A DNA stretch of 30,314 nt from a virus: positions 1-30,314 of the IMG/VR virus record IMGVR_UViG_3300021960_000335; one strand, written 5' to 3'. The notes beneath the pieces were generated by a model. The model saw only the letters and a list, made by a program, of their open reading frames with translations. It searched no databases and was not told the origin of the DNA. The stretch's first letter is position 1. Each line of letters begins with the position of its first letter. Below, in pieces: positions 12,435 through 21,471 of this stretch. The position numbers and the translations under genes were made by a program.

Positions 12435-12734
12435 ATGACAATAGGATTTTCAATTATAATTATAGTATTTGGGTTCGCAGCCGGATACTTTGGGCATCGT
12501 GCTTATATGCTAGCTGGGTTATTAGCAGATCAGCAACAATATGTTGATGAGTTAGAATTTACATATGGTATGTTATTAGATAAAACAAAAGAAGCATATG
12601 ATGAAATGAAGCGAATTGACAGTAAAGGCGCGTTTGAATCAGATGATGAAGCAGGAACAACATTTGCACTTCTAAAACAAGTTGTGGATGATTTATATCA
12701 GGAGGCGTATGGGTCGCAAGAAGAAGAAAAGTAA
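12435..12734 (+). CDS. Membrane-anchored small protein with acidic C-terminus, 99 aa
   Basis: A single hydrophobic helix at about residues 4-20 (IGFSIIIIVFGFAAGYFG) is followed by a soluble helical, acidic part (RIDSKGAFESDDEAGTTF) that I recall as a conserved block in T4-like marine phages, function unknown. Start chosen at ATG 12435, just after the HD gene's stop, in preference to an in-frame upstream codon at 12402 that would lie in the HD gene. The 3' end overlaps the sigma-factor gene by 26 bases. Its position between the HD gene and the sigma gene suggests a single transcript. Confidence 0.75.
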   Translation: MTIGFSIIIIVFGFAAGYFGHRAYMLAGLLADQQQYVDELEFTYGMLLDKTKEAYDEMKRIDSKGAFESDDEAGTTFALLKQVVDDLYQEAYGSQEEEK

Positions 12735-13410
12735 TAAGTATTGGACGCAGATAACAGAATGTGCAGTATCTGCATATAATTTATCAGAGCCAGAACCGGT
12801 ATTGAGAGAAAGAATATATAGAAGATTTTTATTCCCACCTTTTATGAAATTGGCTGAGAATTTGATTAACAAAATGAAACCAGACTATATTGATTCTTCA
12901 TTTCAAGATTTACAAACAGATTTAGTTACATATTTAACTGAACGTTTAGATAAGTTTAACCCAGCTGCTGGTAAAGCATATTCTTATTATACAAGAACTG
13001 CATTTAATTATTTAATAGCTGAAAATCAAAAGGGTTATTCTAAATTGAAAAATGATTTAGAACCAATCAATGTAGATGAAGAACGAAATGTAATGATAGA
13101 AATACATAATGACGAAATGGCAGAAACACTTCGTTATTTTATGGATGCATATGTTGAATATTGCTATCAAAATTTAAATTATATCTTTACTAATACAACA
13201 GATATACATGTAGCGGATTCTGTTTTACATTTATTTGAAAATAGAGAGAACATTGAACAATTCAATAAAAAGGCTCTTTATATATTCGTACGAGAACGCA
13301 CCGGATTAGAAACTAATAATATCACGCGCGTAGTTAAAGTATTAAAAGAAATATATCAAACAAAATTTAAAGAATACGAACAAAATCAATACGTGAAATT
13401 GCCGTTTTAA
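12709..13410 (+). CDS. gp55: Late-transcription sigma factor, T4 gp55-like
   Basis: The 233-aa protein has the features of phage late sigma factors: a basic N-terminus (MGRKKKKSNKYW), then a sigma region-2-like helical core with PPFMKLAENLI, SFQDLQTDLVTYLTERLDKFNP and the core-binding/-10 type segment AGKAYSYYTRTAFNYLIAEN, as in gp55-type proteins. T4 gp55 is 185 aa; this version has an extra helical C-terminus. It would direct host RNA polymerase, together with a clamp, to late promoters. The ATG at 12709 is preceded by AGGAGG, but only three bases away; a longer start at 12688 (adding MIYIRRR) is possible. The downstream genes are virion proteins carrying the candidate late motif. Confidence 0.85.
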   Translation: MGRKKKKSNKYWTQITECAVSAYNLSEPEPVLRERIYRRFLFPPFMKLAENLINKMKPDYIDSSFQDLQTDLVTYLTERLDKFNPAAGKAYSYYTRTAFNYLIAENQKGYSKLKNDLEPINVDEERNVMIEIHNDEMAETLRYFMDAYVEYCYQNLNYIFTNTTDIHVADSVLHLFENRENIEQFNKKALYIFVRERTGLETNNITRVVKVLKEIYQTKFKEYEQNQYVKLPF

Positions 13411-13420
13411 TATTTATTAT
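13409..13420 (+). promoter_or_regulatory. Candidate late promoter, AATATTTATTAT
   Basis: Begins 27 bases before the ATG at 13436 and overlaps the sigma gene's stop codon. Matches the repeated motif and is followed by AAAGAGAACGG, which may contain a weak ribosome-binding site (GAGAA). Confidence 0.5.
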
Positions 13421-13435
13421 TAAAGAGAACGGTTT

Positions 13436-13861
13436 ATGGACAATTCACAAGAACTATTTAAAGGCGTAACGTTTTCGGACCTAATGTCTGATGTCTATCA
13501 TAACAGTAAAAAGAAAGATAGACAAATCAATCAACTTATCGCTCAGTTACAACCACTTATTACATCTACATCCGCTGCTACAATTGTAGTTCCATTAATT
13601 AAAGAATATTTGGATATTGCAGTTAAAAATGACGATCATCTCGTTAAATTAACTGCAATCGTTCAACGTTATATTTCTACGCAACAAACTATAATTGGCG
13701 AAGGTTCTTTACTTTCAGACGAAGAAAAGAAACAACTTCTCAAAGTAGCAAATGAAACGTTTGAAAATGAACTTACAGACGAAGTCCAAAGATTAGAAGA
13801 TGAAGACAAAGTATTAAAACAAAAAATTGCTGATGTAACAGAAAAACTTAATAAGGAATAA
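13436..13861 (+). CDS. Conserved helical protein at the start of the baseplate cluster, 141 aa
   Basis: Mostly helical: an N-terminal part with FSDLMSDVYHNSKKKDRQINQLI, a central segment (TIVVPLIKEYLDIAVKNDDH) and a C-terminal coiled-coil-like region (QRLEDEDKVLKQKIADVTEK). As I remember, similar proteins lie beside baseplate genes of marine T4-like phages with no assigned role. It is the first gene after the sigma factor and the next gene starts one base after its stop, so it probably belongs to the structural operon, perhaps as a small virion or assembly protein. Confidence 0.75.
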   Translation: MDNSQELFKGVTFSDLMSDVYHNSKKKDRQINQLIAQLQPLITSTSAATIVVPLIKEYLDIAVKNDDHLVKLTAIVQRYISTQQTIIGEGSLLSDEEKKQLLKVANETFENELTDEVQRLEDEDKVLKQKIADVTEKLNKE

Positions 13862-13862
13862 C

Positions 13863-14888
13863 TTGGCTACAACTGAAGATTCTATACAATATTATATTGC
13901 TGAGGTAAGGTCGTATGATGAAGATTATACATTTAAGTATCCAGATGAAACTGGTAAAAAACGTTTAAAAACGCCATATGACATAAAGTTTAAAACATAT
14001 TCGACATCTCCGATATCTGATTTTGCGTCGCCTGCTAATAATAATATTAAACAAATACCATTAATTGGTGAATTTGTAATAGTATTTCAGAGTATTAGTA
14101 AATTATCATCAGATAGAAATTATAAAAATAAATGGTATTATCATCCAACATTACCAATACAGGATTCGGGAACTAATAATTCTAAGTTACCGGGCATTAC
14201 TCGTGGTATTCAAGTTGTTCCAACTACTAATGCTCAGTCAACATCTACGGATGGTAAGGCAGAAAAAACTATAAAATTATTACAACCATATGATGGTGAT
14301 TTATTAATAGAAGGTCGTTTTGGTAATCGTATACGTTTGGGTCGTACAATTGCATCGCCGCCCGACAATGCAAAGCCAACTATATGGAAAACGGGTCAAG
14401 GTAAAGAAAATGACCCTATAATAATTTTATCAGTAGATAAAGAAACTGGTGGTAATGATTTATATGTTGAAGAAATTAAATCAATGGCGTCTTCGTTACA
14501 TTTAACAAGCACCCAAGATTTGTCGAATTCTTACGAATTATCAAAACAATTAACAAAAAGTAATTCATCAAACGGTTCTGAATTCATTGGTTCAGCTGAT
14601 AAAATGATTCTACAATCAAAAGTAGGCCCAGTTGTTATAGATGCTAAAAAACGATTATCAATAAATACAAATGAAATGTTAATTGGCAGTGAAAATGCAT
14701 CATCTCCAATTCCAAAAGGAGATATATTAGAACAGATATTAACACAAATTATAACTGCAATAAATGCAGGCGTAATTGGGCCAGCTGGCATTTATTCAAC
14801 ACCAACACCTGGGCAAGGATCGTTAGCGGCTGCGCAATCATTATTGCGACAATTAAACAGTAAAAAATTTTATATAGATAAGGAATAA
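13863..14888 (+). CDS. Baseplate hub/spike protein, gp5-like without lysozyme domain, 341 aa
   Basis: Start is TTG at 13863 after AAGGAATAAC, with no in-frame ATG nearby. The N-terminal part (about 1-95) has the OB-fold look of gp5 and related spike proteins (IPLIGEFVIVFQSIS), and the motif QPYDGDLLIEGRFGNRIRLG (about 139-158) is characteristic of hub/spike proteins of T4-like and marine myophages. The C-terminal half is Ser/Gly/Ile-rich and could make the trimeric beta-helix shaft (SADKMILQSKVGPVVIDAKK). T4 gp5 carries a central lysozyme domain of about 160 residues; none is visible here. The gene lies where a hub gene is expected, upstream of gp25 and gp6. Confidence 0.8.
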   Translation: MATTEDSIQYYIAEVRSYDEDYTFKYPDETGKKRLKTPYDIKFKTYSTSPISDFASPANNNIKQIPLIGEFVIVFQSISKLSSDRNYKNKWYYHPTLPIQDSGTNNSKLPGITRGIQVVPTTNAQSTSTDGKAEKTIKLLQPYDGDLLIEGRFGNRIRLGRTIASPPDNAKPTIWKTGQGKENDPIIILSVDKETGGNDLYVEEIKSMASSLHLTSTQDLSNSYELSKQLTKSNSSNGSEFIGSADKMILQSKVGPVVIDAKKRLSINTNEMLIGSENASSPIPKGDILEQILTQIITAINAGVIGPAGIYSTPTPGQGSLAAAQSLLRQLNSKKFYIDKE

Positions 14889-14891
14889 GTT

Positions 14892-15917
14892 ATGCCAGTT
14901 TCAGCGCCATTAGATAAAGTACCGGCTATACCAGCAAAATTAGTTAATATTATCATTACGCAAGTTAATAAACTAATTTCAGATTTAGCAACGCAGATAT
15001 TAGATGCTGCAGAAAAAGCTATACAATTACCAGATAGATGTGATTGTAACGACCCTAAAGTACAAGCAGCTTTAAAATCTATGCAAGATGCTCAAGCAAT
15101 TATTGCTAGAATTCAACAGTTATTACCATTAATTCAAACTATAATTACTACAATCAATACTGTAGTAACTACAGCAAAAGCGTTGAAAGCAGCACAATTA
15201 CTAAACCCAGTAACTGGCCCTGCTGTTATTGCAGCAGAATTAGTAATTGTACAAAATATGACTATTGCTAATGCGACAATTGCAGCAGAACAATTAAAAA
15301 ATATACCACAATATCTTGATGCAGCATTAGGTCCATTACAATCAAAATTAGGTGATATTGCTACAAAATTATCTCCAATTTGCGGTGCAATACCAGTTGA
15401 TGAAAATACTGCTAATGAAATGAATGCAAATGGGTTATTAAATAATGGATTATTAAATTTAGCAGATGAAATGGTAAAACAACAACAAGACTTTTTAACG
15501 TCGATTGAAGAAGCTCCTAGTAAAGTATATTCTGGTGTTGGAGAACCTGACCCAGAATTAGGTAAACAAGGTGATTATTATATTAATCTTTCTAACGATG
15601 AGATTTTTGGACCAAAATTAACAAGAACAAGTTGGACAGACAGTGCATTGAATTATGATGTGGAAAACTTTAGTTTTGATGTTAATATTGCTGACCCAGT
15701 AGCTACCGACAGTGCACCACCAGCTGTTCCAGATACTAGTACTGAAATAATTATTGACGTAGAACCATTTGGTGAAGAAGGGTCATCATTAGGCGAAACG
15801 AGATTTTTACTTAATTATCAAGGAACAGCTGCGCCACCCGGATCCCGATATAGATTTGAGTGGAATACAACCGAAACGAATGCCTTTTGGCAATTTATTG
15901 GATTAGAATCAATATAA
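14892..15917 (+). CDS. Baseplate-associated structural protein with helical and beta parts, 341 aa
   Basis: Residues 1 to about 175 are strongly helical and Ala/Gln/Leu-rich (VQAALKSMQDAQAIIARIQQ, TINTVVTTAKALKAAQLLN) with a short Cys pair (RCDCND). From about 210 the protein becomes beta-like, with GVGEPDPELGKQGDYYINLS and IFGPKL, which match the repeated 'G..P....G..GDYYI...t..iyGPK' element found in phage tail-fibre and tail-associated proteins. The C-terminus (FLLNYQGTAAPPGSRYRFEW) is another sheet. It lies between the spike and gp25 genes, starting three bases after the former's stop, so a virion role is likely. Exact equivalent in T4 unknown. Confidence 0.7.
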   Translation: MPVSAPLDKVPAIPAKLVNIIITQVNKLISDLATQILDAAEKAIQLPDRCDCNDPKVQAALKSMQDAQAIIARIQQLLPLIQTIITTINTVVTTAKALKAAQLLNPVTGPAVIAAELVIVQNMTIANATIAAEQLKNIPQYLDAALGPLQSKLGDIATKLSPICGAIPVDENTANEMNANGLLNNGLLNLADEMVKQQQDFLTSIEEAPSKVYSGVGEPDPELGKQGDYYINLSNDEIFGPKLTRTSWTDSALNYDVENFSFDVNIADPVATDSAPPAVPDTSTEIIIDVEPFGEEGSSLGETRFLLNYQGTAAPPGSRYRFEWNTTETNAFWQFIGLESI

Positions 15918-15937
15918 CATACAAAAAATAACATACA

Positions 15938-15947
15938 AATATTTATT
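15938..15947 (+). promoter_or_regulatory. Candidate late promoter, AATATTTATT
   Basis: Begins 25 bases before the ATG at 15963. Preceded by a short direct repeat (TAACATACAAA at 15914-15924 and 15929-15939). Matches the repeated late-type motif. Confidence 0.5.
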
Positions 15948-15962
15948 AAAAAAGAAGAAACT

Positions 15963-16466
15963 ATGGATGCAAAAACATTAGTTAAAGTTTTGAAACAAGT
16001 AGTACGAGAAGAAGTACGTTCTGTTATTAAAGAAGAACTTACTGAAATCTTAAAAGATGGGTTACGACCAACAATTAATGAAATAGCAAATAATAAACCA
16101 TCGAGTGCGTTATTTGAACCAACAACACCTGCAGGACCAAATAAAAGAAAAACAGTTAAATTTAATAAAACTGGGTTTGCTGATATTCTAAATGAAACAG
16201 ATTCACTAAAAGAACAGAATCCGTATGCTTCATCAATGAATCAACCATTAAATGAAGATATTATGATGACATCAGCGAATGCTCAAAGTTTTGGCCATGT
16301 ACGAGAAAAGATGCGTTCACAGATGATGGGAATATCTGCACCACAAGTAATGGCAGACCCAGAAACTGGTAAATCTATGCAAGTAGACCCAGTAGTTGCA
16401 AAAGCAATGACACGCGATTATTCAGCTTTAATGAAAGCTATGGATAAGAAAAAAGGTAAAGGTTAA
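15963..16466 (+). CDS. Conserved protein upstream of gp25, 167 aa
   Basis: An N-terminal amphipathic coiled helix (MDAKTLVKVLKQVVREEV followed by RSVIKEELTEILKDG) leads into a low-complexity middle (SSALFEPTTPAGPNKRKTVKFN) and a conserved-looking block (NKTGFADILNETDSL). The rest is Met/Gln-rich (MMTSANAQSFGHVREKMRSQ) and ends in a Lys-rich tail (KKKGKG). No enzymatic motif. The gene is inserted directly before the wedge genes and carries its own late-type motif. It may be a scaffold, assembly or minor virion protein; this is inference from position. Confidence 0.7.
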   Translation: MDAKTLVKVLKQVVREEVRSVIKEELTEILKDGLRPTINEIANNKPSSALFEPTTPAGPNKRKTVKFNKTGFADILNETDSLKEQNPYASSMNQPLNEDIMMTSANAQSFGHVREKMRSQMMGISAPQVMADPETGKSMQVDPVVAKAMTRDYSALMKAMDKKKGKG

Positions 16467-16470
16467 GTAA

Positions 16471-16926
16471 ATGCCATTTGACATTATACGATATGATATT
16501 ACAGATGAAAATTCTAAATTAGGAGTATTATTACAGTTTAACCAAACTAAAGTTTTTGTTTCTTCTGTAACTAATGTAGAAAAATCTATTTCAAATTTTA
16601 AAACCTTATTATTGACAAAATTAGGCGAACGAATAATGCAGCCAGATTTTGGAACTGCATTATATGAAATAATATTTGAACCAAATACTGAAGATATCGG
16701 TAATTTTATAGTAGAGTCAATTCAATCAGCTGTAACAAAATGGTTACCAGACATTAATATTATTTCAATTGAAACTATAACAAACGAACAAGATACTACA
16801 TTAGGCAATCAATTAAAAATTAAAATTACATTTAATGTTAATGTAGAACAAATAAATAGAACAATTTCTGTATTTGTAAATGAAAATGGAAACTTTTCTG
16901 TTTCGAATGCTGAATTAGCAGTATAA
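16471..16926 (+). CDS. gp25: Baseplate wedge protein, gp25-like
   Basis: gp25/W-family proteins link the tail sheath to the baseplate wedge. The signature LTKLGERIMQPDFGTALYEI (residues about 48-66), followed by IFEPN, is the classical 'l.t..GeR...P.fG..l....fep' motif, and the C-terminal strands (QLKIKITFNVNVEQINRTIS) complete the small alpha/beta fold. The length of 151 aa agrees with T4 gp25 (132 aa). It begins after GTAA and is followed by the gp6 gene 12 bases downstream, the conserved W-J order of contractile-tail phages. Confidence 0.93.
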   Translation: MPFDIIRYDITDENSKLGVLLQFNQTKVFVSSVTNVEKSISNFKTLLLTKLGERIMQPDFGTALYEIIFEPNTEDIGNFIVESIQSAVTKWLPDINIISIETITNEQDTTLGNQLKIKITFNVNVEQINRTISVFVNENGNFSVSNAELAV

Positions 16927-16938
16927 TAAGGAACGATA

Positions 16939-18819
16939 ATGAGCAATGTTAAAAAAGATATAAATTATTTAGGAAAAGATTTCGGGCAATTTAGAAAAAA
17001 TTTAATTGACCTTACTAAACAATATTTTCCTAATACATATCAGGATTTTAACGAGTCATCGCCTGGTATGATGTTATTAGAATTAGCATCATATGTAGGT
17101 GATGTATTATCATATTATAGTGATACTAATCTTAAAGAATCTTTATTACAACATGCTACAGAAAAATCCAATGTACAAGATTTAGCATATGCTCTAGGAT
17201 ATAATGTTAATAACTATATTGCTTCAAGAACAACATTAGATGTATTTCAATTAGTACCTGCAGTTGGCTCTGGTGATTCAGTAGGTCCAGATTATCGTTA
17301 TGCATTATCTATTAAAACTGCAATGCGTGTTAGTACCGAACAAGGTATTGGGTTTAGAACAACAGATGCAGTTGATTTTGGGTTTTCTTCATCATTCAAT
17401 CCAACAGAAGTTACAGTATATGAATATGATAATGCAACAAAACAGCCAACATACTTTTTGCTAAAGAAATCAGTTAATGCAATTTCTGGTACTGTTAAGA
17501 CTTCTACATTTACATTTACTACGCCAAAACCATATGATAAGATAGTACTTCCTGATACGGATATTATTGATATTATTTCAGTAGAAGAATCAGATGGAGA
17601 TAATTGGTATCAAGTTCCATATTTAGCTCAGGATACTGTATTTCAAACTGTGCCGAACTTATTAGAAAATGATCCAGATTTTGTACAATATCGTTCTTCT
17701 GTTCCTTCTCTTTTAAAACTTAGAAAATCTTCAAAACGATTTGTTTCTAGATTGCGAGCAGATAATAGATATGAATTACAATTTGGAGCAGGTGTTTCTG
17801 ATAATAACGATGAAGAAATTATTCCAAATCCAGATAATGTAGGAAATGGATTAGCAGGATTTAGACGTTCAGTAGATATTGATATTGACCCATCAAACTT
17901 TTTATATACAAGAGCATATGGTCAAGCTCCAGCAAATACTACGTTAACAGTAACATATACAACAGGAAAAGGATTACAAGATAATGTTGATGCAGATACC
18001 ATTACACGAATAGATAATGTACAATATGAAGATGATGTTAACACAACATTAACTAGCGGCGTAATTAGTTTTGTTAAAAGTTCGGTTGCAGTTAATAATC
18101 CAGTTCCAGCACGCGGAGGCAAAACAAGAGACTCATTAAATGAAATAAAAAATAATGCATTAGCTAATTTTGCAACACAAAATCGTTTAGTTACTAGAGA
18201 AGATTATATTATACGAGCATATTCTATGCCAGCTCGTTTTGGTAGTGTCGCAAAAGCATATATTGTACCTGACGATCAAATTGCACAAGAAGAATCGGAA
18301 GAACGCAGAGTAAAAAATCCATTAGCGATGAACATGTATGTTTTGGGATATAATTCGTCTAAACAATTAGTTGATCTTAATCCTGCAGTTAAAGAAAATT
18401 TAAAAACATATTTAGATCAATATCGTATGATGACAGATGCTATAAATATTAAAAATGCATTTATAATTAATATTGGTATTGATTTTGAAATTACTGTATT
18501 ATCAAATTATAATAGTAATGAAGTTCTTCTAAAATGTATTAGTCGTTTAAAAGAATATTTTGATATTTCTCGTTGGCAAATTAATCAAACTATCATAAAA
18601 AGTGATGTTTTAAATTCAATAGCTAATGTTAAAGGAGTGCAATCAGTATTAGATTTAAAATTTACAAATTTATATGATACTTCAACAAACTATTCTGGAA
18701 ATATTTATAATTTACAAACCGCAACAAAAAATGGAATCATATATCCATCGTTAGATCCATCAATATTTGAAGTTAAATTTCCAAATAAAGACATACGAGG
18801 ACGAGTAGTATCTTACTAA
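16939..18819 (+). CDS. gp6: Baseplate wedge protein, gp6/baseplate J family, 626 aa
   Basis: gp6/J proteins form the wedge dimers that ring the baseplate. The N-terminus (INYLGKDFGQFRKNLIDLTK, SSPGMMLLELASYVGDVLSYY, then HATEKSNVQDLAYALGY) is the typical J-family core. The C-terminal part carries the expected domain with FIINIGIDFEITVLSN, RLKEYFDISRWQINQTIIKS and NSIANVKGVQSV. The length is near that of T4 gp6 (660 aa). An AAGGAACG site lies just before the ATG at 16939. Located right after gp25. Confidence 0.93.
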   Translation: MSNVKKDINYLGKDFGQFRKNLIDLTKQYFPNTYQDFNESSPGMMLLELASYVGDVLSYYSDTNLKESLLQHATEKSNVQDLAYALGYNVNNYIASRTTLDVFQLVPAVGSGDSVGPDYRYALSIKTAMRVSTEQGIGFRTTDAVDFGFSSSFNPTEVTVYEYDNATKQPTYFLLKKSVNAISGTVKTSTFTFTTPKPYDKIVLPDTDIIDIISVEESDGDNWYQVPYLAQDTVFQTVPNLLENDPDFVQYRSSVPSLLKLRKSSKRFVSRLRADNRYELQFGAGVSDNNDEEIIPNPDNVGNGLAGFRRSVDIDIDPSNFLYTRAYGQAPANTTLTVTYTTGKGLQDNVDADTITRIDNVQYEDDVNTTLTSGVISFVKSSVAVNNPVPARGGKTRDSLNEIKNNALANFATQNRLVTREDYIIRAYSMPARFGSVAKAYIVPDDQIAQEESEERRVKNPLAMNMYVLGYNSSKQLVDLNPAVKENLKTYLDQYRMMTDAINIKNAFIINIGIDFEITVLSNYNSNEVLLKCISRLKEYFDISRWQINQTIIKSDVLNSIANVKGVQSVLDLKFTNLYDTSTNYSGNIYNLQTATKNGIIYPSLDPSIFEVKFPNKDIRGRVVSY

Positions 18820-18821
18820 CA

Positions 18822-18836
18822 AATATTTATATTAAA
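18822..18836 (+). promoter_or_regulatory. Candidate late promoter, AATATTTATATTAAA
   Basis: Begins 35 bases before the ATG at 18857, directly after the gp6 stop. Matches the repeated motif and is followed by TAAGGATATAAC, a plausible weak ribosome-binding site (AAGGA). Confidence 0.55.
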
Positions 18837-18856
18837 TAATAGTAAGGATATAACTT

Positions 18857-19999
18857 ATGTTCAGAATATTTTATGCAGAAAAAGATGCTACATTATATGA
18901 AACAGTACCTACATTAAATACTGGTATTGATGAAATATTAGAAGTAGGAAAACGATTAAATACATCAGGTGATGCATATGTACGATCTAGATCGTTGATT
19001 AAATTTGATATGTCTGAAATTTCAGATACATTAACAAAATATTCTACTACGTTAAATTCATGTAAATTTGTATTGCAATTATATACATCGCACGCAAAAA
19101 ATTTATCATCAAATTATACAATTGATGCAAAAATAGCTTATGATTCTTGGATTAATGGTACTGGATTTGAAAATTCATCTCCTTCTGTTACAGATGGTGT
19201 TTCATGGAATTATCCAGTATCTGGTTCATCCTGGACGACATCGGGTGATGTAACTCCTTCTTTAAAAATTACTGGTAGTTTAGGTGGAAGTTGGATATAT
19301 CAGTCTGGCTCTGGTGTTTATGATTTAACGAGATATGATCAAAGTTTTTATACACAACCAGGTGCAGATGGCGTGTCTGAAGCTTTTACCTATCGCCCAA
19401 CTGATATTAATATGGATGTAACAGATGCAATAAAATTATGGATTAATGGAAGTGCTGGCGTTACTATTAATAATAATGGGTTTTTACTTAAATTTTCTGA
19501 TGCAGATGAACAAGCAGGAACCACTACAGGATATGTAAGATTCTTTAGTAGAGAAACACATACTATATATGTTCCTAGACTTACCATGTATTGGGACGAT
19601 AGTGCGTATTCTAGCACTTTAGATGCACTTAATTTAGAATCATATATCATATATCCAAAATTAAAAAATGCGTATAAAGACACGGAAATAGCTCGTATAC
19701 GCTTGTATGGTCGTGATAAATATCCACAAAAATCAGCAACAAATTTATTTCCTTTACAAACCATAAAACGATTACCATCAACTACTTATTATTCAATAAT
19801 TGATGCTGCTACAGATGAAACAATAATTCCGTTCGATAATATTTATACTAAAGTGAGTTGTGATACTACAAGCAACTTCATTTATTTAGATATGAATGGA
19901 TTGATGCCAGAGCGTTATTATCGCATAGCATTAAAAATTGTAGATGGATTCACTGAGCAGTATATTGATAATGAATATTATTTTAAAGTAGTTAGATAA
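18857..19999 (+). CDS. Virion protein with DNRLRE-like beta domain, 380 aa
   Basis: The opening (EKDATLYETVPTLNTGIDEI, then RSRSLIKFDMSEIS) follows the DNRLRE/CBM96 pattern 'DATl.e..p..N.G....l.vg...RsLlrFDlS', a beta-jelly-roll domain known from bacterial surface and carbohydrate-binding proteins. The repeat pattern continues in the middle with VTDAIKLWINGSAGVTINNN and GYVRFFSRETHTIYVPRLTM, typical of such sheets. The C-terminus is a second beta domain with YRIALKIVDGFTEQYIDNEY. Located between gp6 and the 488-aa gene, it is probably a baseplate or fibre-associated virion protein, perhaps a carbohydrate binder. The stop overlaps the next ATG by one base. Confidence 0.75.
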   Translation: MFRIFYAEKDATLYETVPTLNTGIDEILEVGKRLNTSGDAYVRSRSLIKFDMSEISDTLTKYSTTLNSCKFVLQLYTSHAKNLSSNYTIDAKIAYDSWINGTGFENSSPSVTDGVSWNYPVSGSSWTTSGDVTPSLKITGSLGGSWIYQSGSGVYDLTRYDQSFYTQPGADGVSEAFTYRPTDINMDVTDAIKLWINGSAGVTINNNGFLLKFSDADEQAGTTTGYVRFFSRETHTIYVPRLTMYWDDSAYSSTLDALNLESYIIYPKLKNAYKDTEIARIRLYGRDKYPQKSATNLFPLQTIKRLPSTTYYSIIDAATDETIIPFDNIYTKVSCDTTSNFIYLDMNGLMPERYYRIALKIVDGFTEQYIDNEYYFKVVR

Positions 20000-21465
20000 T
20001 GAGTAATCAAAATAAAATTTTAAGTTTACGAAAATTAGATCGAGTTGGGCAACTTGCAGACGCTAATCTAAATCAGTTACAATCAGGCGGAAATTTGCAA
20101 TTGGAATCAGACGGAAATATTACGTTAGCGGAGCCAGCTACTAGAACGGTTGAAGCTAGAAGTTTGAACGAGCAATTATCAGTTTCTGTTGAACAACAAA
20201 GATCAATACAACAATATATAAAAAATGGTTTAGAATATGTCATGAATGGTGGTTATGTAACAACGCTACCTGGACAACGTATAATAAATCAACGAAATGA
20301 ATCTGGTGAATTTATTTTAATTGAAAATACTGATGATATTGATGTAACTAATCAAAGTTATTATATTGAACCAAATTATGAACAATTGCAACAAGTATCA
20401 GTAAATAATGTTATTGATACTCAATTTAGATATTTTAAATTTCCTCCTACAATAACTGTAACGCCAGTTACACAAATTACTACTACCGAAATTGATTTAG
20501 AAATCAATGATGATTTAAGCGCATACCAAGACGCGGTATTAGAAGCTTTAGAAGCAATACAAGCAGCACAAGAAGCAGCACAAGAAGCACTTATTGCAGC
20601 AGTCGCAGGTGCGGGTGAAGAAGAAGAAGGTGACGGAAGTACATCTGGCGAAAGAAATGGATTTGATATTATTAATGTTACTGACAATATATACTTATCG
20701 TTTAGTCCTATACTTCGTGCGCTCAACCAAGTGAACCCGGCTGTTTATACAGACGATCAAGTATTACGTACAGGATTTAATTGGCCAGATAATAAATTTT
20801 TAGGAGAAAGTGAATCTGCATTAGAAAAAATTGCAGCAGGTGCTGCGGTGTTTGTGGCTGGGGCAGCCTTAGCGCCCTTTTCAGTTCCAGTTGCTATAGC
20901 AGCTGTAAACCCAGCAGTTGCTCCAATAGTAGGAGGAGCTTTAATTGAATTGCTTGCAGATGGCGGATTAAAAGTTGATAAAAACTATGTTAATATTTCA
21001 TATCAATTATCGGGACAATATGAAGATGGACAAGATGCGGATGGAAATACATATGGATTGCGCGCGTTATTTGTAAGAGGTACTTCAGATTCTGAAAAAA
21101 CTGGTAAAGAATTATATAATAAAGCAAAACAAGCTAATAAAGATAAAAACTTTAAACGATTAAATGAAGGTTTACAGACAGTAAGTGGTGTTGATGATAA
21201 TGGAGAAACTATTTCAGTAACATTTGGAACTATTCAAATCCAATCTCCAACTAACAAATATGAAGATGATTATTATTTAATAATTGAAGTTGGTTTTGGC
21301 TCTGATGCAAAAGATTTCGAAGGCATTGAAGAAACAAGATTAAAATTAGGTCCTATTACTACCGTTAAAGCCAAAACAACAGATAAAGGTGGAACTAAAT
21401 TAGAAATAGAAAATAAAAACAATTCTCAGCCAGATTTTAAATATATGAATATTTTCCCAGTATAA
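19999..21465 (+). CDS. Structural protein with RVGQL N-terminus and hydrophobic segment, 488 aa
   Basis: The N-terminus ILSLRKLDRVGQLADA shares the pattern L(R/K)KLxRVGQL with the protein at 27297. Residues about 175-212 are a helical Ala/Glu/Gln segment (EALEAIQAAQEAAQEALIAA) followed by an acidic run, and residues about 274-320 form a hydrophobic Ala/Val stretch (AAVFVAGAALAPFSVPVAIA) that could be membrane-active or buried in a trimer. The C-terminal third is beta-like (DDYYLIIEVGFGSDAKDFEG). No family recognised; position and shared N-terminus point to the baseplate or fibre network. TAATG coupling links it to the DNRLRE gene. Confidence 0.7.
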   Translation: MSNQNKILSLRKLDRVGQLADANLNQLQSGGNLQLESDGNITLAEPATRTVEARSLNEQLSVSVEQQRSIQQYIKNGLEYVMNGGYVTTLPGQRIINQRNESGEFILIENTDDIDVTNQSYYIEPNYEQLQQVSVNNVIDTQFRYFKFPPTITVTPVTQITTTEIDLEINDDLSAYQDAVLEALEAIQAAQEAAQEALIAAVAGAGEEEEGDGSTSGERNGFDIINVTDNIYLSFSPILRALNQVNPAVYTDDQVLRTGFNWPDNKFLGESESALEKIAAGAAVFVAGAALAPFSVPVAIAAVNPAVAPIVGGALIELLADGGLKVDKNYVNISYQLSGQYEDGQDADGNTYGLRALFVRGTSDSEKTGKELYNKAKQANKDKNFKRLNEGLQTVSGVDDNGETISVTFGTIQIQSPTNKYEDDYYLIIEVGFGSDAKDFEGIEETRLKLGPITTVKAKTTDKGGTKLEIENKNNSQPDFKYMNIFPV

Positions 21466-21471
21466 CATATT

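Noticed and set aside
12682-12708. Longer start of the sigma factor from a TTG at 12682
   Set aside because: The added residues (MWMIYIRRR) are encoded over AGGAGG and overlap the previous gene; the basic MGRKKKK start at 12709 fits better. ATG 12688 remains possible.
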